Positions 27,069 to 38,140 of a stretch of 64,000 nt of DNA are shown one piece after another. How positions within the stretch are numbered: position 1 is the stretch's first letter; each line of letters opens with the position of its first letter. This DNA is from Dysidea avara (taxonomy: Eukaryota; Porifera; Demospongiae; Dictyoceratida; Dysideidae). The notes under the pieces are model-generated. The model worked only from the letters and a program-made list of their open reading frames with translations. It searched no databases and had not been told where the DNA came from. Location: assembly GCF_963678975.1 (NCBI RefSeq), contig NC_089274.1, positions 23,087,133-23,151,132 on the forward strand, written 5' to 3'. A program made the translations under genes and the position numbers.

Positions 27069-27450
27069 ATGGTGTCGCCTGATAAATACTGCGAGTCGTT
27101 CAAAATAACTTACTTGAAATTGATGAACGTTCTACCTGTAAACGATGTACTTCCCCACTTGTACGCAGAGGGTGTCATCAATATGAGCTTTAAGGAAGAG
27201 TTAGCTTGTTATTCCTCAGCGGAACAAAAAGGCCGAGCGTCTACTAGACGAGATAGGACGAGGATTGGATTTACAATGTACCGAGAAGTTTAAAAAGTTT
27301 ATTGAAGTGGTTGATATGTTTAGTGAGGACGAGGACGATGATGTGATGAAGAAAGTGATGGAGGAAGTCCGTGATCACCTCAACATATCACAAAAGGCTG
27401 TAGCACATGTTGCTGTCAGACCTTCAGTGCTGGTCACTGTAAAGCGCTAA
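27069..27450 (+). pseudogene. CARD-domain protein, frameshifted, ending in repeat DNA
   Basis: The first frame gives MVSPDKYCESFKITYLKLM, NVLPVNDVLPHLYAEGVI and MSFKEELACYSSAEQK. From about 27228 the protein continues only in the next frame: AERLLDEIGRGLDLQC, then EKFKKFIEVVDMFSEDEDDD. Together these form one caspase-recruitment domain (six-helix, about 90 residues), the adaptor fold of apoptosis and innate immunity. The break is a single extra base in the AAAAAGG run near 27226-27232, which could be mutation or assembly error. The last ~19 codons (from 27394) are made by a repeat that recurs at 29219. No further exons were found. Host-gene fragment; function not inferable. Confidence 0.65.
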
Positions 27451-27456
27451 TAATAA
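27394..27456 (+). repeat. 63-bp direct repeat, copy 1 (copy 2 at 29219-29281)
   Basis: AAGGCTGTAGCACATGTTGC to GTAAAGCGCTAATAATA is identical at 27394-27456 and 29219-29281. The GTAAAGCGCTAATAATAA ending resembles the 3' tail of a retroposon. The two copies bracket a tRNA-like segment and the foldback element at 27662-29217. Confidence 0.85.
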
Positions 27457-27489
27457 ATACTTTAGGTTTAAGGAAGAAAATCCATCCCT

Positions 27490-27575
27490 CCTGGAGGAAG
27501 ACTGAGTGTGGCCCCGACTAGACATTGGGTGACCTGCAGTTCGAATCCTGGGGTTGGAGGGATTTTTTTCCTTAC
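27490..27575 (+). repeat. tRNA-like SINE fragment
   Basis: CAGTTCGAATCCTGG is a near-perfect pol III B box, about 45 bp downstream of an A-box-like stretch (GAGTGTGGCCCCGAC), and is followed by a T run. No tRNA cloverleaf can be drawn. Probably a SINE head. Confidence 0.45.
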
Positions 27576-27661
27576 TTTGGCCCCTTTTCTGCATGTTACA
27601 CCTTATTCAGTCAGTAAGTCAAGTCATTAGGTCTAAGTCCTTGTAGGTTAGGTAATCCTAA

Positions 27662-29217
27662 GGTAGGGTCCGCAACGCGAAAAATCGATATCCTCCAATC
27701 AACTACCTATCTATTGTCATGTGTTAGGCTAAGTGTAACTTGAATAACACCAGCGTGGCAGCCAAGTTTGTCACTTTCTTCTGGTAGAAAACGATGCAAA
27801 TGTCTTAAAATCACGTGATTTTTCGTTGCAGCAGTTCGTAGGGTTCTTCGTATGCCACGATATTCGCTCTCAACATTGTTCAAGTAGTCTATCATCAACT
27901 CAAAGTATTGGTGGTTTGATTTTATTGGTCAGTTTCTGGTGGCAGCACGATCTGTGCAGCTTTTTGGCGACAGACAAAATGTTTCTTGTTCTGGAGCACA
28001 GGACAAGCAAAGCAGCAACTGCGCCGTGGGTCAGCAATGACCAGTACTAGGTAAAGTACCTACATGCGGAGTATGGTTACAATTGAAGCTCGTTAGCCAT
28101 CTGGCTGAGCCATCTATATGCTGAAATTCGGCCAAAATGTTGCGATTTTTGCAAACAAATAACAGAATGGTTGATACATCAGTGAGACAGTCTCCAACAG
28201 CAAGGATATGAAGCTTATAAACACCTAACAATACGGCTATCTCGCCCAGTAAATGCATAGAGCAATCCAATGCATGAAATAGGCACTCACGTGATCGAAA
28301 TTCAAATCATGGAAATACCCATGAAATCGCTTTCATTTCTGAATAGGAGCCATGCATTGTGCTCCTTTTGTAAGTATTTGTGTTAATTGTTCACTCAGGC
28401 GTGGTCTGGGCCAGTGCAGGTGTGTTTTATGCTGTGATAGCATCATAGGGAGAGTCTCAGACTGCTCAGTGGGCTAATCGAGATGTTGAACCTAATGCAC
28501 ATAAACTGATTGTTACTTGATTCCAAGTGATTTTAATGTCATTGGAATAGATTATGGTTGTATTGTCCGAGATTTGAATATTGATCATGTGAGTGCCTAT
28601 TTCATGCATTGGATTGCTCTATGCGTTTACTGGGCGAGATAGCCGTATTATTAGGTGTTTGTAAGCTTCGTATCCTTGCTGTTGGAGACTGTCTCACTGA
28701 TGTATCAACCATTCTGTTATTTGTTTGCAAAAATCACGTCATTTTGGCCGAATTTCAGCATATAGATGGCTCAGCCAGATGGCTAACAAGCTTCAATTAC
28801 AACCATACTCTGCATGCAGGTACTTTACCTAGTACTGGTCATTGCTGACCCACGGCGCAGTTGTTACTCTGCTTGTCCTGTGCTCCAGAACAAGAAACAT
28901 TTTGTCTGTCGCCAAAAAGCTGCATAGATCGTGCTGCCACCGGAAACTGACCAATAAAAGCAAACCACCAATACTTTGAGTTGATGATAGACTACTTGAA
29001 CAATGTTGAGAGCGAATATCGTGGCATACGAAGAACCCTATGAACTGCTGCAACGAAAAATCACGTAATTTTAAGACATTTGTATCGTTTTCTACCAGAA
29101 GAAAGTGACAAACTTGGCTGCCACGCTGGTGTTATTCAAGTTACACTTAGCCTAACACATGACAATAGATAGGTAGTTGATTGGAGGATATCAATTTTTC
29201 GCGTTGCGGACCCTACC
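27662..29217. mobile_element. Long foldback element, 648-bp arms, TAA target duplication
   Basis: The left arm (27662-28309) and right arm (28570-29217) are inverted copies that look well over 90% identical, joined by a 260-bp unique spacer. Ends are GGTAGGGTCCGCAACGCG, flanked by TAA on both sides, which suits PIF/Harbinger-type insertion. Mirrored frames in the arms (79, 74 and 63 residues) have no family I recognise. The two arms would form a large hairpin in single-stranded DNA or RNA. Confidence 0.85.
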
Positions 29218-29381
29218 TAAGGCTGTAGCACATGTTGCTGTCAGACCTTCAGTGCTGGTCACTGTAAAGCGCTAATAATAATAATAAAAAGGCTCCAGCA
29301 AATCATCCAGGTGAGGCTTTGGCTTGTTTTTCGCAATGCCATCCCGAGACATTGGCAGTTATGTACCTGTATTATTGCTTA

Positions 29382-29712
29382 GGCCACTCCAAGAAAATTC
29401 ATTGTTCCCATTTCCCGCCCGCATGCAGATTCTCTTCCGCATGGTCATTCATTATTGCTGTCAACTGAACATTTTATTCATTATTTATCCTGTGGTTGCA
29501 TAGCAGTAACTAGTTTAGCATTCAGAAAGCCCATTTAGCTAGCTTTTCACTGTTCAGGTTCTTAGTTTAAATATTTCTACTGTATTCTTACCTGTAGGTC
29601 AGTTATGAATTTCAAAATAAGTGGAAATATCTATAATGGATAATGAACTGCCCGCCTGCATGTATTTTTGTGGTCAATGAAATGGGAAACAAGGAATTTT
29701 CTTGGAGTGGCC
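29382..29712. mobile_element. PIF/Harbinger-like MITE (331 bp)
   Basis: Termini GGCCACTCCAAGAAAATTC are inverted, flanked by perfect TTA duplications. It has the same subterminal CCCGCCCGCATG motif as the copies at 4369 and 7051, and nearly the same length as the latter. The tip sequence differs after GGCCA, so this is a sister subfamily. Confidence 0.85.
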
Positions 29713-30286
29713 TTAGGAACGGAGAGCTAAGCAATGCATCTGTCACATTATAATGAACATTTAGTACATTTAGTGTTAATAGTGACCACTATATACACCT
29801 ACATCCACCTATACTAGCCAAAATTATTAAATCAGCAAAATAATTACTCCAACAGGCTTTCAAGCGGTCCACCACTTTCTGGATTTCTCAACGTGGAGCT
29901 GATAGGATACCAAGTTATACTAATTGGCTATGTAATGTGTATAGCTCTTTGAATGAATACTGATGAACTACAATACTGACATATATTAGGGCTTTTGTGC
30001 ACCATATATATATATTTTTTAAAAAGCACTGATCAGTATCAGTATGTTCATCCCTACTGCACGCCAAAATAAAGTAACCAAACAGCTATGTTGTAATGCA
30101 ATTGTTCATATTTCTCATTTCACCACTTCTATCACTTCAATCCTACTTCATTTTATTAATTTAATACACTATTTTGTAACTTTTTGCCATGACTTACACA
30201 TGTACGTGACTGTTCTATAGGACTATCACACATGGCTGTTGTATTAGAGTGACTGCTTTATTAGAGTATCTCAATCTAGCTAGGTA
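29713..30286. other. Intergenic; no gene
   Basis: AT-rich and non-coding. Three degenerate copies of the TGACTGTTCTATTAGAGTA motif (30207-30269) abut the left end of the pogo-like transposon. Confidence 0.5.
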
Positions 30287-31119
30287 TACCGTAAACGGGA
30301 AGTTTCGCTGGACGAAAGTTTTGCAGTTAAGGCTTACCAAGACTATCTGCAGTAAAAGTTTTGCTGTTGTCAACTGGAATAAATTTCATAGGTACTTATA
30401 TGTCATATCAGAACTGCTACTAGTGCTTAGCGCTTGATTAGAATAAAGCACATGCTGCAGTGTACTACATGCTGTTGCTGCAAAAAGTTAGGTGCCACCA
30501 GACTAGCTGCTTCTTGTGTATAAACTGCTCTTGCTCCTTGCTCTTGCTCTTGATGGCTGCATCAAGTTCTTCCTCGCTGACGATTGATAACTCCATGCAT
30601 GGTTACCAGATATTGCTCGATATGGGAGCCAGTAATAGGAGAGGAGCTGCAATGTGAGAGGGAACCTGAAAATGTACACGACAGGTATGCTGTAAGCATT
30701 GTGAAATGAAGACAAATTGTTAGCCACGTACCTCAAACCATATCAAGACCATGTTCTGTATTTATTCGAAACAGTGGAGTGATCAAGTGCACCGTAACCG
30801 GAAATCGTAGGCATTGCAGCTGTGCAGATATAGAACAAGGTGAGATGGAGATTCCCTGTACTCTTTGCTTCATTGGAGATGAAAGTTGGATAAGAAAGCT
30901 GTCTGGTTTATTCCAATCCAAAGGGTGTAATGCCTCGATTGATCTGCCAGTGAAGAGTCAAAGGGCTGTCCTGTTGTAAAATGTAAAACTTGAAGCCATT
31001 GAGTGCACACCTTCCAGCCAGAATAAAACACTACCAGTAGTGCCACAGCTAGTTGCAGCAATGATGGAGTGGAGGATGGCGTGTGGGTTAAATGCAATAG
31101 ACAAAATCTGAAGATTGCT

Positions 31120-31624
31120 GACAATGAGATTGTTGAGACCGGCTTGGAATTAACAGACAAACATATCCACTATACATAATACCTAATGAAAAAAGCAATT
31201 TACAACCATCGGTGGTCTCTGTTCAACTTTATTTCAAGACAAAGCCTACCAAATAATTCCATAGAAGTTGTATACAGCAGTAACCAGGCATCGCTGTATT
31301 GTATTGTCAAACGTGGAATGCAAAAAGGGAGTGGTAAACATATATGATTCTTTGTTCACATTTGTAGATGGGGAAGCCTTGGGTATCTAAAAATTACTTT
31401 GGTGATCAAAGTGCTAATTGCAAAATTCAATGCAACATGACTAAAGTGCAAAAACAGAAAGGGTCAACAGATTGTGGAGTTTTTGCTGTTGCTTTTCATA
31501 CATCTCTTACATACCACCTGGATCCTACAGAAGTTCAATATTGTCAAGACCAATTGAGAAGCCATCTGTGTAGTTGTTTCATAAAGGGAAAACTTGTGCC
31601 CTTTCCTTTAGTTTATAATTCTTG
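31120..31624 (+). pseudogene. Ulp1-like (C48) cysteine-protease segment, decayed
   Basis: The C-terminal part shows KQKGSTDCGVFAVAFHTS, the Q-x(n)-G-x-x-DCG pattern around the nucleophilic cysteine of Ulp1-type proteases. It is followed by LRSHLCSCFIKGKLVPFP, a layout I associate with transposon-borne C48 domains. Weaker similarity, interrupted by stops, extends upstream toward 31120 (EIVETGLELTDKHIHYT, VVNIYDSLFTFVDG). It is not a functional gene. Such domains occur in several large DNA transposons, and the exact family is not resolved. Confidence 0.6.
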
Positions 31625-31749
31625 AACAATATATTCATTGCATACTAATGCATAACTAACCCAATAACTTTATGAGAAGCCACCTGTGTGATTGTTGATC
31701 CTGTGCCCTTTCCCCTACCAAAGGATGGATAATTATTATTGTAGATAAT

Positions 31750-32227
31750 CAATGGCGGATCCAGGATGGGGCATTTGGGGCAAATGCCCCCCACCCTCCC
31801 TAACCTAGTGGAGGAGCCAGCCATACTTCTGATTAAAATAGCAACTAAACTTTGTCAGGCCAAGAAACTCATGAAAATATGCACATTTTACTAGCATTTA
31901 TTACAATTTCACCTGAAATCAAAACGAACCAAAGTCAAACTAACCGTGAATTTGTCTTTCAGCACCTTCGTACGTACTAAGCGCCTCTAAAAATAATTAT
32001 CGCGTCGCAGTTGTTTAAGACATTCAGGGCCTTTAAAACAACTTGTAAGACTTTACAACTATCTGAAAAGGCCAAAATGGTAAAAATCAACAGTGAGACA
32101 CTACTAAGAGGTGATTATTTGCTACTTCAAAAATGCAGCACTGAACTAGAGAATCTGGCTCTCCCCAACCACTTACAACTTAGCCTGTTTGTGCCCCTCC
32201 CCTTGCCAACTCCTGGATCCGCCCCTG
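31750..32227. mobile_element. hAT-like MITE with CAATGGCGGATCC ends (478 bp)
   Basis: Ends CAATGGCGGATCCAGGA and TCCTGGATCCGCCCCTG are inverted, with ATAAT duplicated on each side (5 bp). It is related to the 1270-bp element at 25592, which has the same kind of ends and also a 5-bp duplication. No transposase. Inserted within the pogo-like element. Confidence 0.8.
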
Positions 32228-32510
32228 ATAATGCAATAAAATGTTTTATTAAACTGATGACAGTACTAGTGATGTGGCTATAAAAGCATAAATCAAGCAT
32301 TCACAACTAGACCCATGCAGCTATATGTACAATGTTTGAGTTAAATTCTAGCTAATAGTCACTGCTTCAACCACAATTCCTGCTGCTTGGAATCCATTAG
32401 CGATGATGGTGGGGTTGGCAATTATGATCAACTGCCTTTTCCATCCATTTTGCCCCAAGTGGTTTCATTTCCTTTAGAGGAAAGGCAGTTCTGGGTTTCA
32501 CAGGACCACC

Positions 32511-33600
32511 TTACTCTTTTTGATCAACGATTTGGTCAGAGTACCACTCTTGAAAACATTGTTTTATGATGTCCTTCACAGATTTGTTTACACTCAGGTC
32601 TAATGGCTGCAATTCTCCAGTACAATTAGCTGGCACATACACAACATCTATGCCATGGCGATCCAATAGGTTTACCACATCACTTGTGCAGTGAGCCCTA
32701 AACCCATCTATGATACATAAGGCTCTCTGAGAAGAATTCAACTTCAATTCATCTTTCTTTCTTTGGACGAAAGGGACAATAACTTTCTTGATGTACAATT
32801 TCACTGTCTCTTCGTTACACCAATGATTTACTGTAAACATTATATGCCATGAATCAGGAAATTTATAGGTTGGCAAACAAGCATATATGGGTTGTGCCTT
32901 TATAAACCAGTTGTGGCGGTAGGAATTCTCCGGTCATTGTTGCAGCAAACACCGCTGTTATTTGGCGCTTATTGTCAAGGCCAGCTAGCTTTACTCTCTT
33001 CGTGCCTTTTTTCTCCATGGTCTAATCTGGCACAGGAACATACTTTATTGCTGTCTGGTCCCAATTGAAAATTAGGCTCTCTTGTATGTCTTCTAAAGTG
33101 GTAAATGCTTCAATGTCAAACAAGAATTGTTCTGTATTTCTCTTTTGCTTTTGTGGTGGCCTTTCTCTTTACAAAAGTAATAAAACCCATTCTGTCCAAT
33201 AAACTTTGAGCCCAATCCCTTGTCAACGCTATGTGTCCCCCATTCTGCGCCAGCAGATTGCTGTCTTTCCTGCAAATAATCCCAAGAGCTTCTATTGTGA
33301 TGTCTGTTGTTACCGCACCTCCTCCTTTACGTGTGGCCAGCAAATAATATTTGACTTGTTTGTCTAAATCTGCACCTAGGTCGAGAGGCCTTCCCATTTT
33401 AGCAGAAGGCAGCATTTTCACACGTAAATCCTCGCCATTCTGTTTTCCTCCAATTCTTCAAGATAATGTTTTCCATCCACTGATCCTCGTACCATACTTT
33501 CTTTCAAAGCATTCTTAGAATAGTCTGGTGCAAAGCTAAAACGATGCAGTGCTCAGCTGCAAATTTCGCGATAATCGCCTTCTTATCATCAGGTCCCTTA
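32511..33600 (-). pseudogene. pogo/Tigger-type DDE transposase, decayed
   Basis: The N-terminal half (33116-33540) has SVDGKHYLEELEEN, then MGRPLDLGADLDKQVKYYL and LAQNGGHIALTRDWAQSLL, matching the CENP-B-type DNA-binding region. The C-terminal half (32511-32876) has ALCIIDGFRAHCT, VVYVPANCTGELQPLD and SVNKSVKDIIKQCFQEWYS, the DDE_1 catalytic core with its second Asp and the conserved NCT..LQPLD motif. The halves lie in different frames about 240 bp apart, with the middle disrupted, so the gene is dead. The family mobilises TA-flanked elements such as those at 34829 and 42664; that link is inference. Confidence 0.8.
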
Positions 33601-34097
33601 AATATGGCTTACGCTTTCCTGTCGTTGGGAGTGCTTTTGCAATTTCCTCATTGGCTTCTCGGATAGAAGAAGATGGTATCTATTTACTTAGCAGAAAGGC
33701 AAAACCGCAGGTGTAGACAATTCCGGTGTGGAGGTCCTTGCTTGTTTTCTGAAGTACTCGTCATGATTACACGGAAATATAGCTAAGACAAATTTCAATT
33801 TCGCCGGGAAACTTTTGCGGTTTGCTTTAAGGTTACGGAATAGTTTTAAATGCGTGGGCGGAACAAATTACAAAACCTGCTTTAAACCAAGCAGGGATAA
33901 ATAATTTCAACAACTGTGTTGTGTTAGCAATACAACTAATTGTGCTTGTTTGTTTTTACTACAGAACAACGACTGTTCTTGGGTGTGTGGTCTACAATAG
34001 AGCGATGTTTTATAAAAACGCGCCGCCAAAAACCAGACTAACAGATTACTGAATCCTTATAATTTCAACACAAGTGCCTAAACAACTAAAATATCTA

Positions 34098-34242
34098 GGT
34101 CCTGTGGAAGCGATTTTTTAAGTTGCTGGTAGTATAGACGTTTTATTGAACTTTTAGTAGTTTTTTCGGGTGAAACAAGCTCTTTGAAGGCTTGTATTCG
34201 AGTCACTGGGGAGAAACATGCCAAAAACGCTTCCACAGGACC
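34098..34242. mobile_element. TA-flanked MITE with GGTCCTGTGGAAGCG ends (145 bp)
   Basis: Perfect 15-bp inverted termini GGTCCTGTGGAAGCG, with TA on both sides. Non-coding. A related fragment (AGTCCTGTGGAAGAA) is seen near 42410. Confidence 0.8.
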
Positions 34243-34828
34243 TAACAAATTTAATATACAGTATCACTATGCCCCAGAAAATCCAATAGAGCCTACAGCT
34301 TTTGCTGTATTTGGCGGCGGCGGAAAAACATGGTAGTGACAGCTGGAGCTGAGCGATGTACGGGCTGGCTTACTTGTGTTACTACAACAAATTGTAGTGT
34401 TCCACCTGCCTCAAACTACACTGTAGCTACATAAAAACATTAAATATGAAGGGCTTCACCTTCATTTAAAACTTTTCACACTGCTAGACTGGTTTCATGG
34501 GCTTCTCAAAAAATATCGATAGGCATTCAAAATTTTGAATGATTGCCCGTGACTATACCGTAACCTTAAAACTGTGAAACTTTCCCCATTTACGGTATAC
34601 TGTTAATAATGCCTGGTTTGTTTATTTTATTCCGGTTAAAAATTGTTCTGCATGTAGAGCAGTTGATACAAAAATCGTGCAACATGGTTCTGCATGTAGG
34701 GCAGGTACCAATACAAATATCACTTTTTGTATAGGAAATAATTTAGCTGCACTGTTTTTTCTTGTTCAACAGGTCAGCAGGAACAGCAAAAAGCAGCCAC
34801 TATGGTAAGCAGTTAAAATATGTAACTA

Positions 34829-34962
34829 CAGTGAAACCTCTCTAATCTGATACCTCTGTAATTCAGAATACCTCTATATTCTGATGTTGTTTTTTGTACC
34901 AATATGACTTTTCCTGCCTCGATAATCTGAAAAATGAGCGTCAGGTTATGGAGGTTTCAGTG
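34829..34962. mobile_element. pogo/Tigger-like MITE (134 bp)
   Basis: Ends CAGTGAAACCTC and GAGGTTTCAGTG are perfect inverted repeats flanked by TA. The interior has several TCTGATACCTCT-like repeats. The same terminus starts at 63977. Confidence 0.85.
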
Positions 34963-34981
34963 TAACTAACTATATATAATT

Positions 34982-35237
34982 ACTAGTATTTAAATTTTTT
35001 TTTGATTTAAAAATGAAGTTGGGATTTATGCAATAAAAAGTAGTGAAACAAGAGATGAATGATGATATTACAGCATAGCTCAGCGGGAAAGTCCCTACTT
35101 TGGCACATTGACTTTGTTCCATGTCAAAGTAGGGACTTCCCACCGAGCTATGCTGTAATACCATCTCTTGTTTCTCTACTTTTATTGCATAGATCCCTAC
35201 TTCATTCTTAAATTAACATTTTTTTTAAAAAATACTA
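34982..35237. repeat. Long hairpin element (256 bp)
   Basis: The arms pair from ACTAGTATTTAAATTT at the left to AAAAAATACTAGT at the right, including GCAATAAAAAGTAGTGAAAC and AGCATAGCTC paired with its inverse. It shares the AGTAGTGAAACAAGAGA block with the hairpin at 62471-62770. Likely a foldback MITE family. Confidence 0.7.
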
Positions 35238-36858
35238 GTTTGTTTAGTTTTTTTTGGTGTAGCACAGCTAGCTACAGTGTAATCTGTGATTGTTCTATTA
35301 GAATATCACACATGACTGTTGTATTAGAGTATCGCGAGTTAGCCATGGGGTATGCAGCTAGCTAGACCAATTAGGGGTGAGGTCATCTTGTTTACTGTTA
35401 AGCAAATAGTTAGATTGGTAAGAGGTGTGCATGGTCTCCGTACTCTATTGCTATTAGTCCACCTAGATCTTTATTTGATGGGTGTGGTCCCGAACCTAAC
35501 ACGAACAGGATTCCAATCGCGAAGTTGGATATCTAGCTAGTATACCTCTTATAGTAGCGCCAGGACTGAAGCGCTTCTGAAATCCAGCTCTGGAATAATT
35601 CTGTGGCATCTAAATATGCTGCTGAAAGAACATGTTAATTAATATGGAAAATTAACACCTCATTATGGTTTCATTGGATGAAGAAGAAGCCAAGCAACCT
35701 GATTAAAGATAAAAGAAAAGACAAGGCGCAGAGGGCCTACACTCATCGGAACCAAAAGGCACATCCCACCTGTCAGTTTGTTATTGTGACGTAAAATGGT
35801 GGCCATGCGCTGCTTTATTTGGCCTCTAGGTTTGCGAATGTGGTCAGGCAGGCAGTATGGCTGGCAGTGAGGCAGACTAAATTTCGAGTTTTGGTGATTT
35901 TATAAAAAATCTTTATCCAGTCACCGGTAAGTGTTTTCTTGTTTTCAATGCTGTATTTCATGTTATATTATTCCACAAAGGTGATTTTTGTCGCATAATG
36001 TTTCTCTAAGATGATTTTTAAAGGCAGTAATATTGGTGGTGCACGTCACTTTGGGGTGATCCCTACTTAAACAGTACTACTGTACTGTTTGATTCTGTAC
36101 TTACATCAGCCTTGTTGCACTGTTAGAGGTACATGACGACAAAGTGTATAGATATGCAGTAACCAAGAGCAAATTTAGGGGAGAGGGTGGATGGGGGGGC
36201 CCATCCAAAACTTTGTTTTAATGCACAAGACTAGACCAAGTGATGGAACAAGATGGGTTATGTGGTAGCAACAGAAGTGATGTTATTGAGCATGGGTTAC
36301 CTATGGTGTGTGGCCTCTACTACACTATCCAGACAATTAGGCACCACAAAAATTTTATATATGCTTCCATAAAGACTTGTCTGGATTACTCCATATTTGA
36401 TTAGATGTCAGGATGGTTGGCTATACAGACTATGTAGTTTATCCTGTAGTGCAGTAGTACACCAGCTACTATTTTCAGAAGACCTGGGTAAGAACATTAC
36501 AGCAGTAGTGTATATGCATTCATATGGCTTCTCGTAACTTCAGCGCTTTGTCTTGTACTTTGTAGCCAGAGACAGTGCTTTCTGCATTAGCTAAATGATG
36601 TTAGTTCAATTGATTGTTGCAACTGGCAATGAACCTTTGTTACTTGTGTCTGCCATTAGTGAGGTGTTGTACTGTAGTGCTTGCCATGTCTGGGAGTTGT
36701 GCGGTGTCCGGTTTACGGAATAGAGAGGTATCCGCTATTGAGGGGCATTAATACACACAGGTATTGGAAGTTGCATTTGGGACTTTATAAATTGTCCGTT
36801 ATAAAGAGGCTGTCCATCATTCAGGGGTGTCCGTTAAGAGGGGTTTGTCAACGCACCA
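35238..36858. other. Intergenic; no gene, repeat pieces
   Basis: Two tandem copies (26-bp period) of the TGACTGTTCTATTAGAGTA motif at 35287-35331. From 36690 the GTCCGTTATAAAGAGG/TGTCCGTTAAGAGGGG units look like pogo-type repeat sequence leading into the GGTCCGG array. No convincing coding region. Confidence 0.5.
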
Positions 36859-37004
36859 ATGGTCCGGGCATATAAGGTCCGGGCGGACCATTTATGCTGT
36901 CACAAACAGTCCGGCTGGACCACTTGTGTTTACATAACTGGTCCCCCCGGACCACCCATGCCAGTGCATAAATGGTCCGGGCTGAACATAAATGGTCCAC
37001 CTCC
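36859..37004. repeat. Array of GGTCCGG...CGGACC palindromic units, left
   Basis: Five to six units of a GGTCCGGGCGGACCATTTATG-like palindrome (for example GGTCCGGGCGGACC at 36877-36890), with variants AGTCCGGCTGGACC and GGTCCCCCCGGACC. Spacers read ATTTATG or CATAAAT. A second array in the opposite sense is at 38826-38941. Confidence 0.75.
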
Positions 37005-37689
37005 AGTCTGCAGTGCATGCACCCGCTAATTATGTTGGCGTGAATTTTGCAGTGTAAGTTATAGATATTTGAAGCAATATATGGTTGATACTACGTGCAA
37101 CGTAAATATTAAATCCTTGCTCACGATGTAGCTCCTGAAAATACATGCCGGTATACAGAGGGTCAAAGGAGGCTTTGACCCCCCTCCAATATTTTTTAGC
37201 ATACCAAGATCAAGATACTCTAATAGAGCAGTCACTCTAATAAAGCAGTCACAGTATTAGAGCAGTGTGTAGTGAGCTATGTAAGGATTTTTATGTACTG
37301 ACTTCATTGTCGATAAATGCGTAGTTGGTGCAGCTGGCTGCGACCTTCGTTTGGTCTTACCTTACCAAACCAGACAATATAGTGCCTCTACATGTTCATT
37401 TCGACCCCCATTTCCACAAGTCTGAATCCACCCCTGCCGGCATATAAAAATTGACTGACACTCTATAGATTAGATAATCAATTGATTAATAACTCGCATA
37501 GAACAGTCAATGATCAAGGAGAATGAACGGTTTCAATAAAGCATGTTATTTTGTAAGAATAACTTTGATACTTTGGCTGGTGCCTGCATGTATTACTGAG
37601 ACCCAAACTGCATTTATTTGCATTTAGAGTTGACTCCATTTATTATCAGTCTTCCCTTTTTAATCTAATGCTCAACTTCACTAAATGTA

Positions 37690-38140
37690 TTACGTTGCCT
37701 TCAAATCTACTTCCAACACTTGAGATATCTTATTTCTACTACTGAAGTAGAGTGTCATGAGACCCAAAAAGACTTAGGAGTGATACTCACCAGTGACTTG
37801 AAGTTGACCAATCATTACAGTTTTATAATATCCAAGCATAAAAATCATTGGGACTGATACAGCATACATTTTGTTCCATGCAATCACTTTCCATCAGCTA
37901 AAACAAACTTGTATGCTAATTTATAGTTTGTCCCCATGCACCTCACTTTTTGCCTGTTCACAGTTATGGCAACCATAAGGATATTATGTACTTTGAGCGT
38001 ATTCAGCATCGAGTGACAAAATACATTTTGAACAACTATGATACCAATTATAAATCCAGGCTATTTGAACTCTAACTCCTACCTCTAATGTATAGCTATC
38101 TTGGAACATTTTAACCTTCTTCACATCTTAAAGTTTCATG
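37690..38140 (+). mobile_element. Very old LINE fragment
   Basis: The plus strand spells a decayed C-terminal reverse-transcriptase region: QKDLGVILTSDLKLTNHY, then segments resembling the LYxxLVRP and IQHR(V/A)TK motifs of non-LTR ORF2, spread over shifted frames with stops. No termini are recognisable. It lies between the two GGTCCGG arrays. Confidence 0.6.

Larger units (their letters stand above)
30287..34597. mobile_element. pogo-like DNA transposon (4.3 kb), decayed, with nested MITEs
   Basis: The left terminus TACCGTAAACGGGAAGTTTC and the right terminus, whose reverse complement is TACCGTAAATGGGGAAAGTTTC, are flanked by TA on both sides. The minus strand holds a decayed DDE transposase (32511-33600). 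The plus strand holds a decayed Ulp1-like segment (31120-31624). Two smaller elements are nested (31750-32227 and 34098-34242). That both coding remnants belong to this one element is inference; the Ulp1-like part could mark a separate insertion. Confidence 0.65.

Noticed and set aside
27707-29053. Mirrored 63-79 residue frames on opposite strands
   Set aside because: They lie in the inverted arms of the foldback element; no recognised domain, so not called as genes.
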